Shown here: piece after piece, positions 39,601-54,300 of the stretch | Layout of the letters: each line of letters begins with the position of its first letter | Numbering within the stretch: the first letter of the stretch is position 1 | Position numbers and translations under genes: made by a program | Source of the DNA: Dendrophyllia cribrosa | Taxonomy: Eukaryota; Cnidaria; Anthozoa; Scleractinia; Dendrophylliidae | Assembly: GCA_024195265.1 (NCBI GenBank) | Contig: JAJLRJ010000014.1 | Coordinates: 22,941,009-23,005,008, forward strand | Reading direction: 5' to 3' | Length of the DNA stretch: 64,000 nt | Notes under the pieces: generated by a model | The model's database searches: none | The model's input: only the letters and a program-made list of their open reading frames with translations | Told to the model about the DNA's origin: nothing

Positions 39601-41787
39601 AAACTGATCAACAACGATCAAACCGGTTTCATCAAAGGACGCTTTATAGGCGAAAACATACTCTTAATCGACAGTGTCATCAAATACGCGGCTGAAAAAA
39701 ACATCTCAGGCCTTCTTCTGTTTGTTGACTTTGAAAAAGCGTTTGATTCGTTGGAGTGGACTTTTATTAACAGAACTCTTGAGTACTTTCGTTTTGGCCC
39801 TTCCTTCACTGAATGGATCAAGCTATTTTATAGAGATATCGAAAGCTGCGTTTTAAACAATGGCTGGTCCACTAGTTTTTTTAAGCCACAAAGGGGTGTT
39901 AGGCAAGGCTGCCCTCTTTCACCTTATCTTTTCATATTATCGGCAGAGGTGTTAGCTAATGCAGTCAGAAAAAGTAAAATAATAAAAGGTATTTTTGTAA
40001 ACAACGAAGAGATCAAATTAAGTCAATATGCAGACGACACTACTTTTATCCTCGATGGTACAAAAGACTCCTTGAGTGCGGCTTTTAACCTACTTGAGCG
40101 CTTTGGTAGTGTCTCTGGCCTCAGACTCAACTATAAAAAAACTGAAGCCTTATGGATTGGATCAAACACAGGTAAAAAGGAAAAGCTCTTCCCAGAAAAA
40201 GACCTGAAATGGCCTGAAACCAAAGTAAAATCCCTTGGTGTTTGGCTCTCAACTGACCCTTATATCACCATGAAAGTAAACTATAGAGAAAAATTGGAGA
40301 AGATAAGGTGTGTTTTAAATTGCTGGAAATACCAACGATTGACCTTTGTTGGAAAAATTCTTGTCCTCAAAAGTCTTGCTGCGTCACAACTAACCTACAT
40401 ACTAGCACCTTTGACAACAGATGATAAAACACTCAAGGAGATAAATGATTTATTTTATACCTTTCTATGGAATAATAAAGGAGATAAAATTAAACGCAAT
40501 ATAATGATTAACGATTACGGGAAAGGAGGATTGAAAATGATCGACATTTTTTCGTATAACAAATCGCTTAAAACTACATGGATAAAGAAATATCTTGATG
40601 ATGAGAACAGTGGAAAATGGAAACTTTTTCTTGAAAGAGAGCTAGAAAAATATGATGGAAAGTTGATTTTTAGTGGTAACCTCAATAGGAAGGATACTTT
40701 GGAAACATTCCACGTTACTAACCGTTTATTTAAAGAACTTTTATGTATATGGGCTGAAGTTAATTTTAATCCCCAAATAAACAGTAAGCAGCAGTTTCTA
40801 GAACAACCCCTATGGCATAATTCATTAATCAGAGTAGACAACAAACCCATCGTTTTCAAACAGCTAATTTCGAAAGGCATTTTGAAAATAAAACACCTAA
40901 TGAAAGATCAGGACAAGTTCTTCTCTTTCGCTGAATTTAGGACCACCTACAACATACAAATGCAACCCTTAACTTTCCATGGCCTCATATCATCAATTCG
41001 AAGTATTTCAATTTCTTCAAAAGCTGTATCTAATGAAACAGATTATGAAGATTTCTTTTCTGCTTTCATCAAATGCATAAAAGCAAACAAACTTGTTTAT
41101 AGAAAGCTCGTATCTTTGAAATCTTTTAATCCTGAAAAAAGTCAAACAAAGTGGAATGCTAATTGTGAAATCGATAACTGTTGTAAACCAGATTGGATAA
41201 AAGCATATACGTTGGCTTTTAGCTGCACCAAGAGCACTAAAATTATTAATTTTCACTTCAGATTTTTGCATAGAATCTTACCAACGAACAGCTTTTTATC
41301 AAAAATCGGCATTAAAGACAATCCTAACTGCACTTTTTGTGGCAAAGGTTCTGAAGAACTCACACACCTTTTCTGGCATTGCAATAAAACTGCTTCTTTT
41401 TGGGATGATTTACTTCTATGGTTGAAAACAAAAACACTTATCCCCAATGATTATCAAAAGAACATGGCTATTCTCTTGGGTCTGAGGCCAGATAACTCTC
41501 GACACTATTCAGTACAGCTCAACTTATGTTTCCTCTTGGCCAAATATTTTATATGGTGTTGCAAGATTAAAGAAACTTTCCTGAGCATCAGAGGATTCTT
41601 GTTCGTCTTGAGCACTCAATACAAGATAGAATTGAACGCTACCAGCAATAACAATAAGAAATGGGCTCCTTTAGCACAACACCTAAGATAAAAGCACACA
41701 AACTTAAAAGTGTATAGTGTACTTAACCTTTTCTTCTGTTTTCGCTACACACCCTACTCCCTGCCACAATGAGAGATATAAATTTAT

Positions 41788-41839
<52 letters not shown>

Positions 41840-42211
41840 ATGCCTTTTTTATTGCTTTGCTCCTACTTATTAAGTGCCAATAAGCTAAACATTTATACTG
41901 TTAACAATGCACTGTTGTAAGTAAAAGTCTTATTGTCTTGTATTAGCTGTTATTCTATATTTGTTAAACCATGTAATTTTTTTCCTTTAAAAAAAAAAAA
42001 AAAAAAAAAGAAGGACTACCGATGCTTTTATTTATAATTCAATGTTAAATCGACAATCTATGTTAGTTTAATGATCAGATATATCCGTTTCTTCTTTTTT
42101 TTTTTTTTGCTGTTGTTGTTGTTGTTGTTATTCTTAAATGTAATACTTGATACGTACTGCTTTTATAGGTATTACCATGTATTTATATGGGAATACCGAA
42201 ATAAATTGTTG

Positions 42212-42251
<40 letters not shown>

Positions 42252-45200
42252 GAGGTTGGGGTACTTTAATTTCTCTTTGTTTGGTTTGTTAGTTACAGGT
42301 TTTGGTGGCATTAATTTTTGTGATCAGTTCTAATTTTTGCATATATTTTTTTCATGATCCAAAAAATTAAGTTCACACTGTCAAAATTATGTAGTGTTTA
42401 CAAACATTTTATGCAAAATTTTAAATCGTGTTGGTGACCATTTAATTAAAACGAACTAAAACACAAACAATAACCCATCTACAAAATTAAACTCCCACAA
42501 AAATTTAGTGCCCCACCGTAGCTTCCTTATTATAGGAAATTAACGCTCCATGAAATTAACGCGAATTCACAAAATTCGCGTTAATTTAAGTCGCGTTAAT
42601 TTTTATGAGCGTTAATTTCCGCGACATTATTTAAGTGGAGCGTTCATTTCCGAGATCTTAATTTCTCCCCAAATTCTGGATACTGTCCAAACACATATAG
42701 CAACTGGGAAACAATGACCTATCTTTTCTACACACTATTTTTCAATTTTTACAATGTAAAAGCCTTAAAGATATGTCATCTGCAATATTTCCAGTTCATT
42801 CTTGCTTTCAGAAGAGTGGTTCTTGACATCCGTTTAATTTTTTTTGTACAACACAGCTAGCCATAATATTTTTAGAGACATCAATAATCGCGTTACTTTT
42901 CTTCATTTTAAAAATTTGCCCCCTCGTGTTAATTTCCTTTATTCGAAGGAAATTTTCCCTCCAATTTGCGTTAATTTAAGTCGCGTTAATTTCAAAGACC
43001 TTAATTTACTGGAGCGTTAATTTCCTATAATAAGGTAGTTAGTTTAGTTTATTTTTTTGTTTGACTGTGCTGTAATACAGGAATGATTCTATTGATTGTT
43101 GTATTGTTTTATTTTTGTACTTAACAGAACACTATTGATCTGTTATGTAACATTCTACACCGAATTGTAAAACAGTTCAGTCCCATTTTATCAGAGGGGA
43201 TGCTTAAAAAGGTGAGTGGTGATATGAAAAGTATGACCCTGAAGCTGCTTGAGTTACTTAACTGACCATTCAGCTGAAAGCTACTGAGCAGTACTTCCCA
43301 GCTGTACTGTTTATTGCACTTATTCGGGGGCGGTGCTTACTGAAAAGTCATTACAACACTATATTTTTTTTATGCAACCTAACTACCTAGACTTCTGTTT
43401 CATTTCACTCAGCCAGGAGAAAATTACCCATATTCTAATGTATCACTGTTGTATTGTTTAGATTTGTCTTCACATAATGTTGGCTCGTAATGGGATCAGT
43501 GAGTTTGAGTTACTGAAGCTTGTTGCTGTGACCTGGTCTGACTGGTTGATATTGTTCAACGCTTTGCAACACAGCGGCATTATCATGATGAGGATGGGTC
43601 TTGTATCATTTGCAAATGAACAGGTTAGTTACCCACAATTAACCCTTCAACTCCCAAGAGTGCCAAAAAAAAATCAAAATTCAAGAAAAATCCCAAATTA
43701 CATTTTGTAAAATATTGAAAAACAAATGGTACCATGCAAAAGTACTGCAGAAGAGGTTTCATTTGAATGGTCACACCATAGGATTTCGTCCACAGACTCA
43801 AAAGTTAGAACAAATGGTACCATTCAAAAGTACTGCAGAAGAGGTTTCATTTGAATGGTCACACCATAGGATTTTGTCCACAGACTCAAAAGTTAGATCT
43901 ACACTACATGTCTCCATAATTGTCAGACTCCGGGAGTGAAAGGGTTAAACATGTTTTTCAGTGCCGTTTGTTTGAATGTTCATAAAAATGAACTGCTGTT
44001 ATGCTGGCACTTTTGTTTGCAGTTGTAGTTATGTTCCTGTTGAATATCAATCAGACCAGATAAGTGATTTATGTTTCGCGTTTTGTTTTACAGGTCAGGC
44101 TTGCAGTAAATCAAACATTTTTACTTCACGAGGACTTGCAAGAAATGAAGGAGGTTGAAGAGTCTTTTATGAAGTTTTTTGAAGAGAAATTAAGGTAGAT
44201 TTGCAAAACAATATTTGCAAAACAATGTTGGGTCAACCGTAAATATGCAACACAGTTAAAAAAATTTGGCAAAAAAAATAATAATCAAGCAAGTGAATAA
44301 TCAAATAATCATTAAAAAAAACAGATGAAGTTATACAGTAGCCACCAAAACGTTTGTTGCTTACTTTGTAGAATTAACTCTGTGAATGAAGGTTTAAGTG
44401 AATGATATCAGAGCATCGTGTAACATACCAGGCATGTTGTATTTTGTTTTAGTGTTTGCCATGTAAGCTGGAGAGTAACTGATGAATTACCATGGCTTTT
44501 GAAGAAAGCCTGCAAAAGGGAAAAACTGGAAGAATTTCTTCTGAATGCGGATGTTTTCAAAGTGATCTTTGAAAGGTAAGAAAGTCTCTTTAGATTCCCT
44601 AACTGACTCCAGAAAAAGTCTGACAAAGCTCACCATTAATTTCTCCATTAAAACCTGGAGGGCTTATAATGGAGAGGGGGGGAGGGGAGGGGGGGGGGGG
44701 GGGGGGGGGGGCTTATTATAATTTACAGGGTGGGATGAAAATGAAAAAATCAGCTTGCCCTTTGCAGGGATTCTGACAGGGTGCGGGAAAAAAACTAAAA
44801 TTGTGCGGGAGTTTTGGGGCAAATTGTGCGGTAAATTTCTTCGATTGTGCGGGAAATTGTGCGGGATTGCGCAATCCTGTGACCAACCAAATATTCAATC
44901 ACCAGTGTTCTAGCCAGGCCAGAAAAATATGACAGGGAGGAAATTCTGTATAAATGAAAAATACAAATAGATGTTTTACTTTGGGGATCAAAATGTACCA
45001 GCAATCGCCAATTTGCGGCTGTTTTTCTTCACCAAAGTTTATTTGTCTCAACAAAACCACATTGCGTGACACGATGAACTCAATCGGGTAAAACCGAAAT
45101 ACCACTCAAAATAAAATGTTTCCGATCTGAGCGAGTTCCTTTATTAAAAATCCGTACATTTTATGTAGTGTGAATAATTTCCATTAAAGGTTCACACAAT

Positions 45201-48200
45201 TTCTTCGAAAGTTTGCCGCAAAAACAGAACCTCGAGATGTATGCAAATCGCGTGCTAAATGTCATTTGATAGCATGTTTGTTTTGCATTTTCCTGAATGA
45301 AAACGTCTTTCACTTGATTGAAAAAATCAAATCCAGTATTCTGATCATTCAGAACTTAATAATTTTCTCCTATCAATCCGAAGTTCCAGCGCTTTAATAG
45401 TTTGTTTGTCGATTCGCAAACTTGATCAGTTCTTTGCGAAATTAATTCAGACAGAGTGACATTTCATTTCGGCACGACGGTACATTTCTTCGGTGTTTCT
45501 TCTTCGGTCCCCAACATATTAAACTGAAAGAGGAAGCGAAAGCGCTCGATAAAATATCGACAGGCTGCTAAGAAAAACGACATAATGTCTGGAAAACGAC
45601 AACTAAAAAGCTACGCGAAAAATTCGGTAGGAAGTCGGATAGAAGTAAAACTGAGACTAGTTCCCAGGACGGCGAAGAAAACGCCTTGTTGTTTTTATAT
45701 CGATCGCTCGAGCTGTTCGAGGAAAGCGAGGGATTTCTCGATTGTTTGGAAGGAAAATGGACTGAAAATAGCCTAAAACATTTCTCGAAATCTTGGTAAT
45801 CAATAGAAATACCTGATTTAATTAAAATTTTAAGCAAATATTTAAGTATTGTGCGGGATTGTGCGGATTTTTAGGAATTGTGCGGAATTGTGCGGGTTTG
45901 ACCGAATTGTGCGGTCCCGCACCCGCGCACCCTGTCAGAATCCCTGCCTTTGGGCAAGCTGCTACTTGAGTTTACTAGCCCGGAAGCTCTGAAGAGCTAG
46001 CCCAAAAGTAAATTAATTATTAAAAACAAACAAATTTAATTAATTATAATTTATTATGCAAATAACACAGTTACTAATAATACGGAGTAGTAGTGGTAGA
46101 ATTTTATTGGCTTTGCTGTATTCTTATGACTAGCATGCTTTAATGTTGCTCAATCGAGCTAATATACTTTGAACTTCTGTCTGGTCACAGTGGTTGTCCA
46201 AAATTGTGAAACGCCGCCGTCGGCTTTAATAAATTTCATTTTGCATATAATTAACTTGTTCGTGTCAGACTGCACCTTGATCCGCTCTGAAAATTACTTG
46301 ACTTTTGAAGACCAAAATCGCGAATAACTTAGTAACAAATGAAAAACTGTTGCAGGGCAAGGGATGAATATGACACCAAGAGCCAAAAAATATCCAACTA
46401 TGTTCGCTCCTGACGGCGAATGCATGTTGCAGAATTAATTATAAACTAGTGGTAATCATAGATTATAGTGCGTCTCCTTATCCCGTGGCACCTCGTCTTG
46501 ACCTAGTACCTCAGTTTCATGAATTAATTCAGCCACTGCTTAAAAGGGCTATGTCGCGAGATATGTCACGCAGGCACAATCGCGGGCCGACATCAAACAA
46601 ATTCACGCTATCGCCGTGGGATCGGGCAAAATCCTACCGTGCTGTGTACTCCGAAAGGTCTCAGATTTTTCCGACATATAAATAGTATATTTGTCTTGAT
46701 TTCATTTCGGTTATTTCTCCGATTCTGAAATCATATTCCTCAGTACATGTATTAATACCGGAACCGGAAATGAGAAATTTCTGAGAAAGCCTGAAAAAGT
46801 GCTCCCGTGATAAACTTCTTAAGTCGCGCAACATTCAACATGAATTTCACAGGATTTTTTGGATAAAATTACAACTAGCAGTTGCAAGTAAGACACAAGA
46901 CTGTTGAATATAATTCCTTTATTAGCTAGACAAATTTTAGCCACAGAACTGCGAAATCTTTAGTCGCAAATGCGCCCGATACAGGCGCAATTTCGAGCAC
47001 TGTAAAGTTAATCTACGTTCGCCTGGCGCGGCCGGTCAGTGAATTATTGCTACAAGACATACAGCGAATTGCACCGCACTGTAGAACATCGCGAAGAACG
47101 ACGTCGGTATTTAGGTGAAAGCTTCCCAAATCAGGCAGAGAACCACAGCAAAATCAAGATAGAACATTCAAAACATACCAGAACTGTAGCGAGGAAAATC
47201 CAATAACTTCTTGCTTGATTCCAAAGAGACCCAACAACTTACTTGGTCCGGAGAAGAACCTTCGTCCAATTTTGCCTCTGCGTACTTTTAGTAGGCATTG
47301 AAATACTGAGCCGTACGATTCCAAAATCGGGAAAATATCCGAAACTAAATCAAGACAAATAGATTATTCACATGTGACATTTCGGAATGATGCCTGATTT
47401 CCACGCACTGGGAATGCTGGATACTATTGTGACGTTTCAAGATGGCGCAGATTTGGTACCGACACTTTTCTCGATTCGTTCCGCCTAGACGACACGCTAA
47501 GCATGCTGGATACTATTGTGACGTTTCAAGATGGCGCAGATTTGGTACCGACACTTTTCTCGATTCGTTCCACTTAGCCGACAAGATTAGGAAGCGTCTC
47601 CTTCATCGACGCAATTACGAGACAAACTTATTTTTGCGCTGGTTATGAAAGTTATGATCGATTGATCAATGAAACTAGTACTCTTATTCGAACTCTTTCG
47701 CCTTTGGATAACGTAAAATATCTTGCAAGCCCTATCGGAAGTTTGATACAACAAAAATAACACATTTTATATTACGTGACTTGCTTGCGAGTATCAAGAG
47801 ATTAAATTACGCACGACGTTCTACGCGTACACGGCAAACGGCAGCATGCAGTTTATCCTTACTTTTCCTCGAATCGTAAAATAAATCCACTAGCTAGATA
47901 AATCGAAGTTAATTCACATGTTTATGAGTTTGAGAAACGTGAAACTACTCACTTTCCCATGGAAATGGCAAACGGCAGACGGCAAAAATATTTGCTGTTC
48001 GTGGGAAAAACAATCTATCCAGTATTAATTAACGCAATGACTGTGTCGGCAAATGTTCAAGTTGTCTAGCTTGTTTAAAGAAAACGGCCTTAATCGACAA
48101 GACAGATCCTAACTGGTTTACTTTGAACTTAATACAATGAAAACAACAGCGATTTTAAAGACCTAAAAGCAGAGGAGTGAGAACACAATTACGGCCGCTA

Positions 48201-51200
48201 CTGTACATTATAATTCCGAAAACGCATCATTCAATTCCATTTCTTTTGTTCGCCGTTGATATTTTCTTACATTTTTAAAATGTTCCTCACATTCAGTTTC
48301 ACTAGAGAACTGTTTATTACACACTTCTTATTTTAATTCTTAACTTAATGATGAGAAAAGGCAACAAATATTGCTTGCCCGTCGGGCAAACTCCGACAAA
48401 AAGACACTAGCCCGACGGGTCGCTTCACTAGCCCCGGGCTATCGGACAGCGCTTTTGTCGCGCCCTGATTTAGCAAAATGCAATGTCAATGTCCAAGTTT
48501 CCTACATGCGGATAAACTACCATAAGCCATACTTTGATTGATCAATGAAGAGGTTATACATTGATGGATTCCAAAATAATCGTAATAATTATGATTATTT
48601 TTTACTGCAAGTACCGGTAATATTTCCCTGAAAGCTCACAAGTACTGTATATGAATTTGTCTTCAATTGGTGCAGTAAAAAGTTACCCTTAATACAGTCT
48701 GTTATTTATTGTTTTGGTTGTGAAGGAAAAGGGGGGAGCTTACTGAATTAAAAAGGGGGGCTTATTTGAGATGGGGGGCTTAATAGAGGATTTACAGTAA
48801 CCCATATTGATTTCATGATTTTGTCCATGTACACAAAAATTTGATATTCTGAAAGACTTGTCTATTGTGCGTATATTTGTAGGTTTTCAGAAAATACTAT
48901 ATAGCAGTGGCTTGGTACTTTTAAGTTACCTTACATGGGACGATTTGTAGCAACGATTTTTAGAGCAACATGGGCGTGCGGAAGATTTTCTTGGCAATGG
49001 TTGTGTTGCGAAGTTTTTGAATTAGCTTCAAAGACGTGCAACGTAAAAACACGAATATTACTCAAGTTGTAACATACCTGTCATTAATTTTGTTGTGCTA
49101 AAAATCTTCGTTGCGAATCGTCCTGTGTAACATCACCTTTAGAAAGCTTAAAAGTGATGAAATTGTTCTTTGGAGATAAAGTCTTATTGTTGTCAAAGTA
49201 ACTACAAGTTACAAAGCAAAGCCAACTGTTTTTAGTTCTGATAAAACTTGCAAATTAATACATGAAATGACGTCAAAATCAAATAGAGTGTATGCACTGA
49301 AGAGGTGTTGTTTCATCAGGGGACGCATCTCAGAGCTAATAAGCTACTGGCATTACCTTGGAGTGGAGCAAGCATCATTGGGGAGGAAATACATTGATGT
49401 AATAAAACATATTGAAGAAGGTAACTAGATAATACCCTTATTTCTAGCAGTTAAGCAGTTTATCATAGATTATTGGAGTGCATACAAAAATAAAGGATCG
49501 TAGAACCCATCCATGAGTGACTGTCAACTGGCTCTAACTTCCAGGGGCAGTAAATGGTCATATCTGATACTAGCGGAGACACCAAAACCTTGGTTTAAAA
49601 ATCCAAGGCCAAGACGTAATACTTTAAAAAATAAATACATTGTAAATAAAGAGAGTCATTACTTTTTTAATAGTAGACTATTCTACACCCCTGCTTTCCT
49701 AGTTTATCAAGAAGGAACAGAACTTGGAAGAAAACTTCAAGCATTCAGATTGATTTTTGATCACACCTTTGCCAAAATGAAAGAACAAATTTCCTAAACC
49801 TTTGCACATACATGTACAGGATACCCAAGATATCACAGGAGACCCATCAAATGAGGAATCATCATCCTTCATCAAATAACATATTAAATAAATGAGTGCT
49901 GTTAAGTACTTCAAGGAGGGGGGATGTTACTTTTGCCACTTTTGGGTAAACAAACATTGTAGATTGCAATCACCCACTGGGGAATAACGTTCTGTTGTGG
50001 TAGTTAACGTTTATTTTTTTAAGCTTTGTACCACCTTCTGTTGTTCTGTTGGTCTCATTAGAAAATGAGTTGTCAGCATCAACTGCAGACATGTTTGAAG
50101 TTGTTGGCCGATTTCTGAAATGTCTGGGACTGTTGAGCCAGGTTGGTGTATTTCCATAATGTACAACATGCTAAACAGTAATTTGCTTTGAGTTTGCACT
50201 TGTAACTGATGGTAGTAAACTGTAAGTAATAAATTAGGTATTAATTTTTTCTTGCATTGATCTTATCTACTTTTGGGAGTAATATTTACAACAAATGGGC
50301 TCAGCAGAATGAACTTGAAAATCCATACCATAGAGTTACCCCAGGGCACATTATTTTTTAGCTGTTCTTTTTGGGACATTTAAGAAAAGCTATGGTAATG
50401 TTTTGTCATCTGATGTCGTCAAGGCAAGCTTCTGCTAATGTTTTCCTTTCCCTGTTACTTTATTGTAGTTGTAAATGTGTTTTTTTTCGGTGCTTGTTTA
50501 TCCATCTTCATTGTAACTTTATTATTTGTTGATTTTTGTTCATTATTGACACCACCCAGCGACCACTGGCCGACCCATTGCCAGATTAGTGTTTACTAGA
50601 GGCGATTATTTCAATTAAAGATTAAACATCACTTATTAGAAGAATTTATATACTAAGCTAATTAACACTTATGTATTTTATTGTCTCCAGGCTGCTCCTC
50701 TGTTTGAACGTGCCCTGGAGATCAGAGAGACTGTTCTTGACCCAGACCACCCTCTTGTGGCCCAGTCTTTACATCATCTGGCCAGTTTAAATGCACAGTG
50801 GGGAAAATTTAAGTAAGTTAAAAAAGATAGTTTGAGGCACAGCTTATTTTTTTTTTAACGGACTTCATGGTGTTTGGATACCTGATGAAACACTGTTTCG
50901 AGTATTTGATATAGCTTTTCTAAAACTCATTAATAATTCATGAAGAGAACAACATCCTTTATTTAGTCATGGAGAACACAAAGAAAATCACTGCCATGAA
51001 GGAGGTTTGGATACCCTGTCTTAGTTAGCATAGATTTTGTTGATTTTATTCCTTCGGTTTCTCCACATTAATGATCAGTTTGAGAAGATGTATCAAACAC
51101 TCAAAAGAGAGTTCTATCATTATCAGGTATCTAAACACCTCAAAGTGGTTAAAAAAGCTCGGCTGTGCCTCGTTTTTCAACCCACTTATTAGTGTTTTGA

Positions 51201-51357
51201 TATCCTGATAAACACTCTTCCTCATGTTTGATATATTACCTCAAACTGATCATTGAATACAGAGAAAACTAGGAACAAAATTACCAAAATCTATGATTAA
51301 TAGACATCAGGTTTCCAAACCATCATTACACTTATGATTCTTTGTTCAAACTCAATG

Positions 51358-51391
<34 letters not shown>

Positions 51392-54300
51392 TAATAATAG
51401 TAATAATAATAATAAATGACTTTATTACAGTATTTCCACTGAGAGGTGGATCTTCATCTGTAAAATTTATGTTAATATTAAAAATAATAATAATAATTAT
51501 AATTATAATAAACTTTTAGCTATGTACAATATTATGGATGCTACTGACAAAAGTTAAAATAATCTAGAATATATACAAATGACTTTGAAAAATGATTGTT
51601 ATTACTCTTTACTGTTGTCTGCAGTCCAGCCGAAGCATTCTTCAAACAGGCCATAGAAATAAAGGAAAACGCCCTTGGCAATGACCATCCATCGCTTGTT
51701 AAGGTGAGCAATTAACTTGTGTCTTTGTATTTATGAAGATTTAGGTAATGTTAATTCAGAGAACATGTTTCTTCTCTTCTTTTCTGCACCCACAACAAAT
51801 ATCCCAATGTGATCTAAATTCAAAGTGATCTGGATAGATAGAGTGATGTTCAAGTTCAAGCCCAGTCTGTGGATTTCCTGGCATTTCACTTTATTTGATC
51901 ATTTATTTTTGCAGGATTTCGAAGGTTTGGCTATTTTGTACAAGAAACTTGAGAAGTAAGTGTTAGCGTAACCGTAACATATTTTCATTGTCTAGTTTTT
52001 GTTATTAAGGTGGCCAAACAGTTTTTTTGTCCCTTTACATTTTTTATTGTTATGAATCGGCAATTGATAAAATACGATTCTGGTACTTTTTAGGGTTTTT
52101 CCCACAGTTTCAGATGAGCAAAAAAAAGTAACTATATTTAGAGAGGAAAGCCACATCAGCCGTAGCTGGTTTTCATGCAGGTCCTCTATCCAGATCGAAT
52201 TAGAATTTAGAATATTGTTTTTTTGAGGAGAGGGGAAAACTGGAGTACCCGGAGAAAAACCTCTTGGAGCAAGGAGAGAACCAACAACAAACTCAACCCA
52301 CCCCCGGTGGTGGGAGGTAGGAATTGGTGGGAGGCGAGTGCTCTCACCACTGCGCCACCCCTGCTCTCCTTCGTCACCTTTTTTGTGATGCTCATCTTTG
52401 GTGGAGAGAGAACTAAAGAATTTATTAGAATTATAATAATCTTTTATTAGGTAACCAACGTCACCGTAAGGTCTTTTAGAGAATGGTCCTAAAACAATAC
52501 AAAATACAATGAAAAACTAATTATTCAGTGCCCCCATTTTTTGCTGCAGCTGTCAGCTGTTTTACGTACATCATTCTTTAGTCTAGTCGCGTTCGAAGAA
52601 CGCAATTCTAATTTCGTGTTGGTTGTCCTGTGGTTTATGTGCAGTAAAATTTGAGATTTTTTGGTAGACGGTCTTCCAAATGGCCGCCCCTATTGGTTTT
52701 TTTCAGGGGCTCATTTCCGCCGGAAATTCCTTCGAACGCGTCTCCATAATCTGTGATTACTGCTAGTATTATAACTGTGAAAATCTCTATTTAAATCGTG
52801 TGAAAGGGAGCAAGTGACCAAAGAAATTGTTGAGACACATGTATATTATTTATAAAATTCTCCTTATATTATTCATGCATATTCAGAGTATTGGTGTATG
52901 CACAATTTTAATGATTTATAGAGCAGTTTTCAATTGACTGTCGAAAGTAATTACACAATTGCTTTGGTTTTGCATTGCTACGCTTTGTGATTGGCTAAAA
53001 AATCTCGCGCCACTTTCTCGACCAATCAGAAGTAAAACCAAAACCAATCGTGACTTGCTCGCACGCGTTTTCCCGCGCTTGGCGCCCGCGACATGTAATT
53101 GCTTCGAGCTCTGATTGGTTCATTGGATTGTTTACGACTGCTGTGATTGGTCAGAGTAATTACTTTGGTTTTGGTTTTACGACACTCAATTGAAAACTGC
53201 TCTATAATATACATGTTATACAGGCATTCCATGGCAGAATCTTTGCGCAAAAAGGCAGAAGGCATCAAACAGAAAGCAAATTCATCTGTAAGTCCCAGGA
53301 TTATTTTTAAATTATTTGTCTATACAGTCATACTTCTCCTTACGGACCCCTCCATAATACAGACACCTCTGAATTACAGACAGTTCACTGTCCCAAAGAT
53401 ATGAAAATCCATACATTCCCTACCACTATAATACAGACACCTCTATAATATGGACACCTGTATAATATGGACAGCTGTATGATACGGACACCTGTATAAT
53501 ACAGACACCTCTATAATATGGACACCTGTAAAATACAGACACCTGTATAATATGGACACCTGTATAATACAGACACCTGTATAATATGGACACCTGTATA
53601 ATACAGACACCTCTACAATATGGACACCTGTATAATATGGACAGCTGTATGATACGGACACCTGTATAATACAGACACCTCTATAATATGGACACCTGTA
53701 AAATACAGACACCTGTATAATATGGACACCTGTATAATACAGACACCTGTATAATATGGACACCTGTATAATACAGACACCACTATAATATGGACACCTG
53801 TATAATACAGACACCTGTATAATATGGACACCTGTATAATATGGACACCTGTATAATACAGACACCTGGATAATACAGACACCTGTATAATACGGACACC
53901 TCTATAATATGGACACCTGTATAATACAGACACCTGTATAATATGGACACCTGTATAATACAGACACCTGTATAATATGGACACCTGTATAATACAGACA
54001 CCTGTATAATATGGACACCTGTATAATACAGACACCTGTATAATACAGACACCTGTATAATACAGACACCTGTATAATACGGACACCCGTATAATATGGA
54101 CACCTGTATAATACGGACACCTGTATAATACAGACACCTCTATAATATGGACACCTGAGTGTATAATATGGACACCTGAATAATACAGACACCTCTATAA
54201 TATGGACACCTCTATAATACGGACACCTGTATAATACGGACACCTGTACAATACGGACACCTCTATAATACGAACACCTGTATAATACGGACACCTGTAC

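Larger units (their letters stand above)
44726..48467. mobile_element. large hAT-like element, CAGGG ends, 5-bp duplication
   Basis: Begins CAGGGTGGGATGAAAATG and ends TTTGTCGCGCCCTG, flanked by exact ATTTA (44721-44725, 48468-48472). It contains paired GGGCAAGCT / TTGCCCGTCGGGCAA sequences, a nested element at 44765-45946 and an 89-bp tandem duplication. No transposase is recognised. Confidence 0.78.

Noticed and set aside
39209..41447. Minus-strand ORFs inside 38680-41691
   Set aside because: Shadows of the LINE reverse transcriptase ORF.
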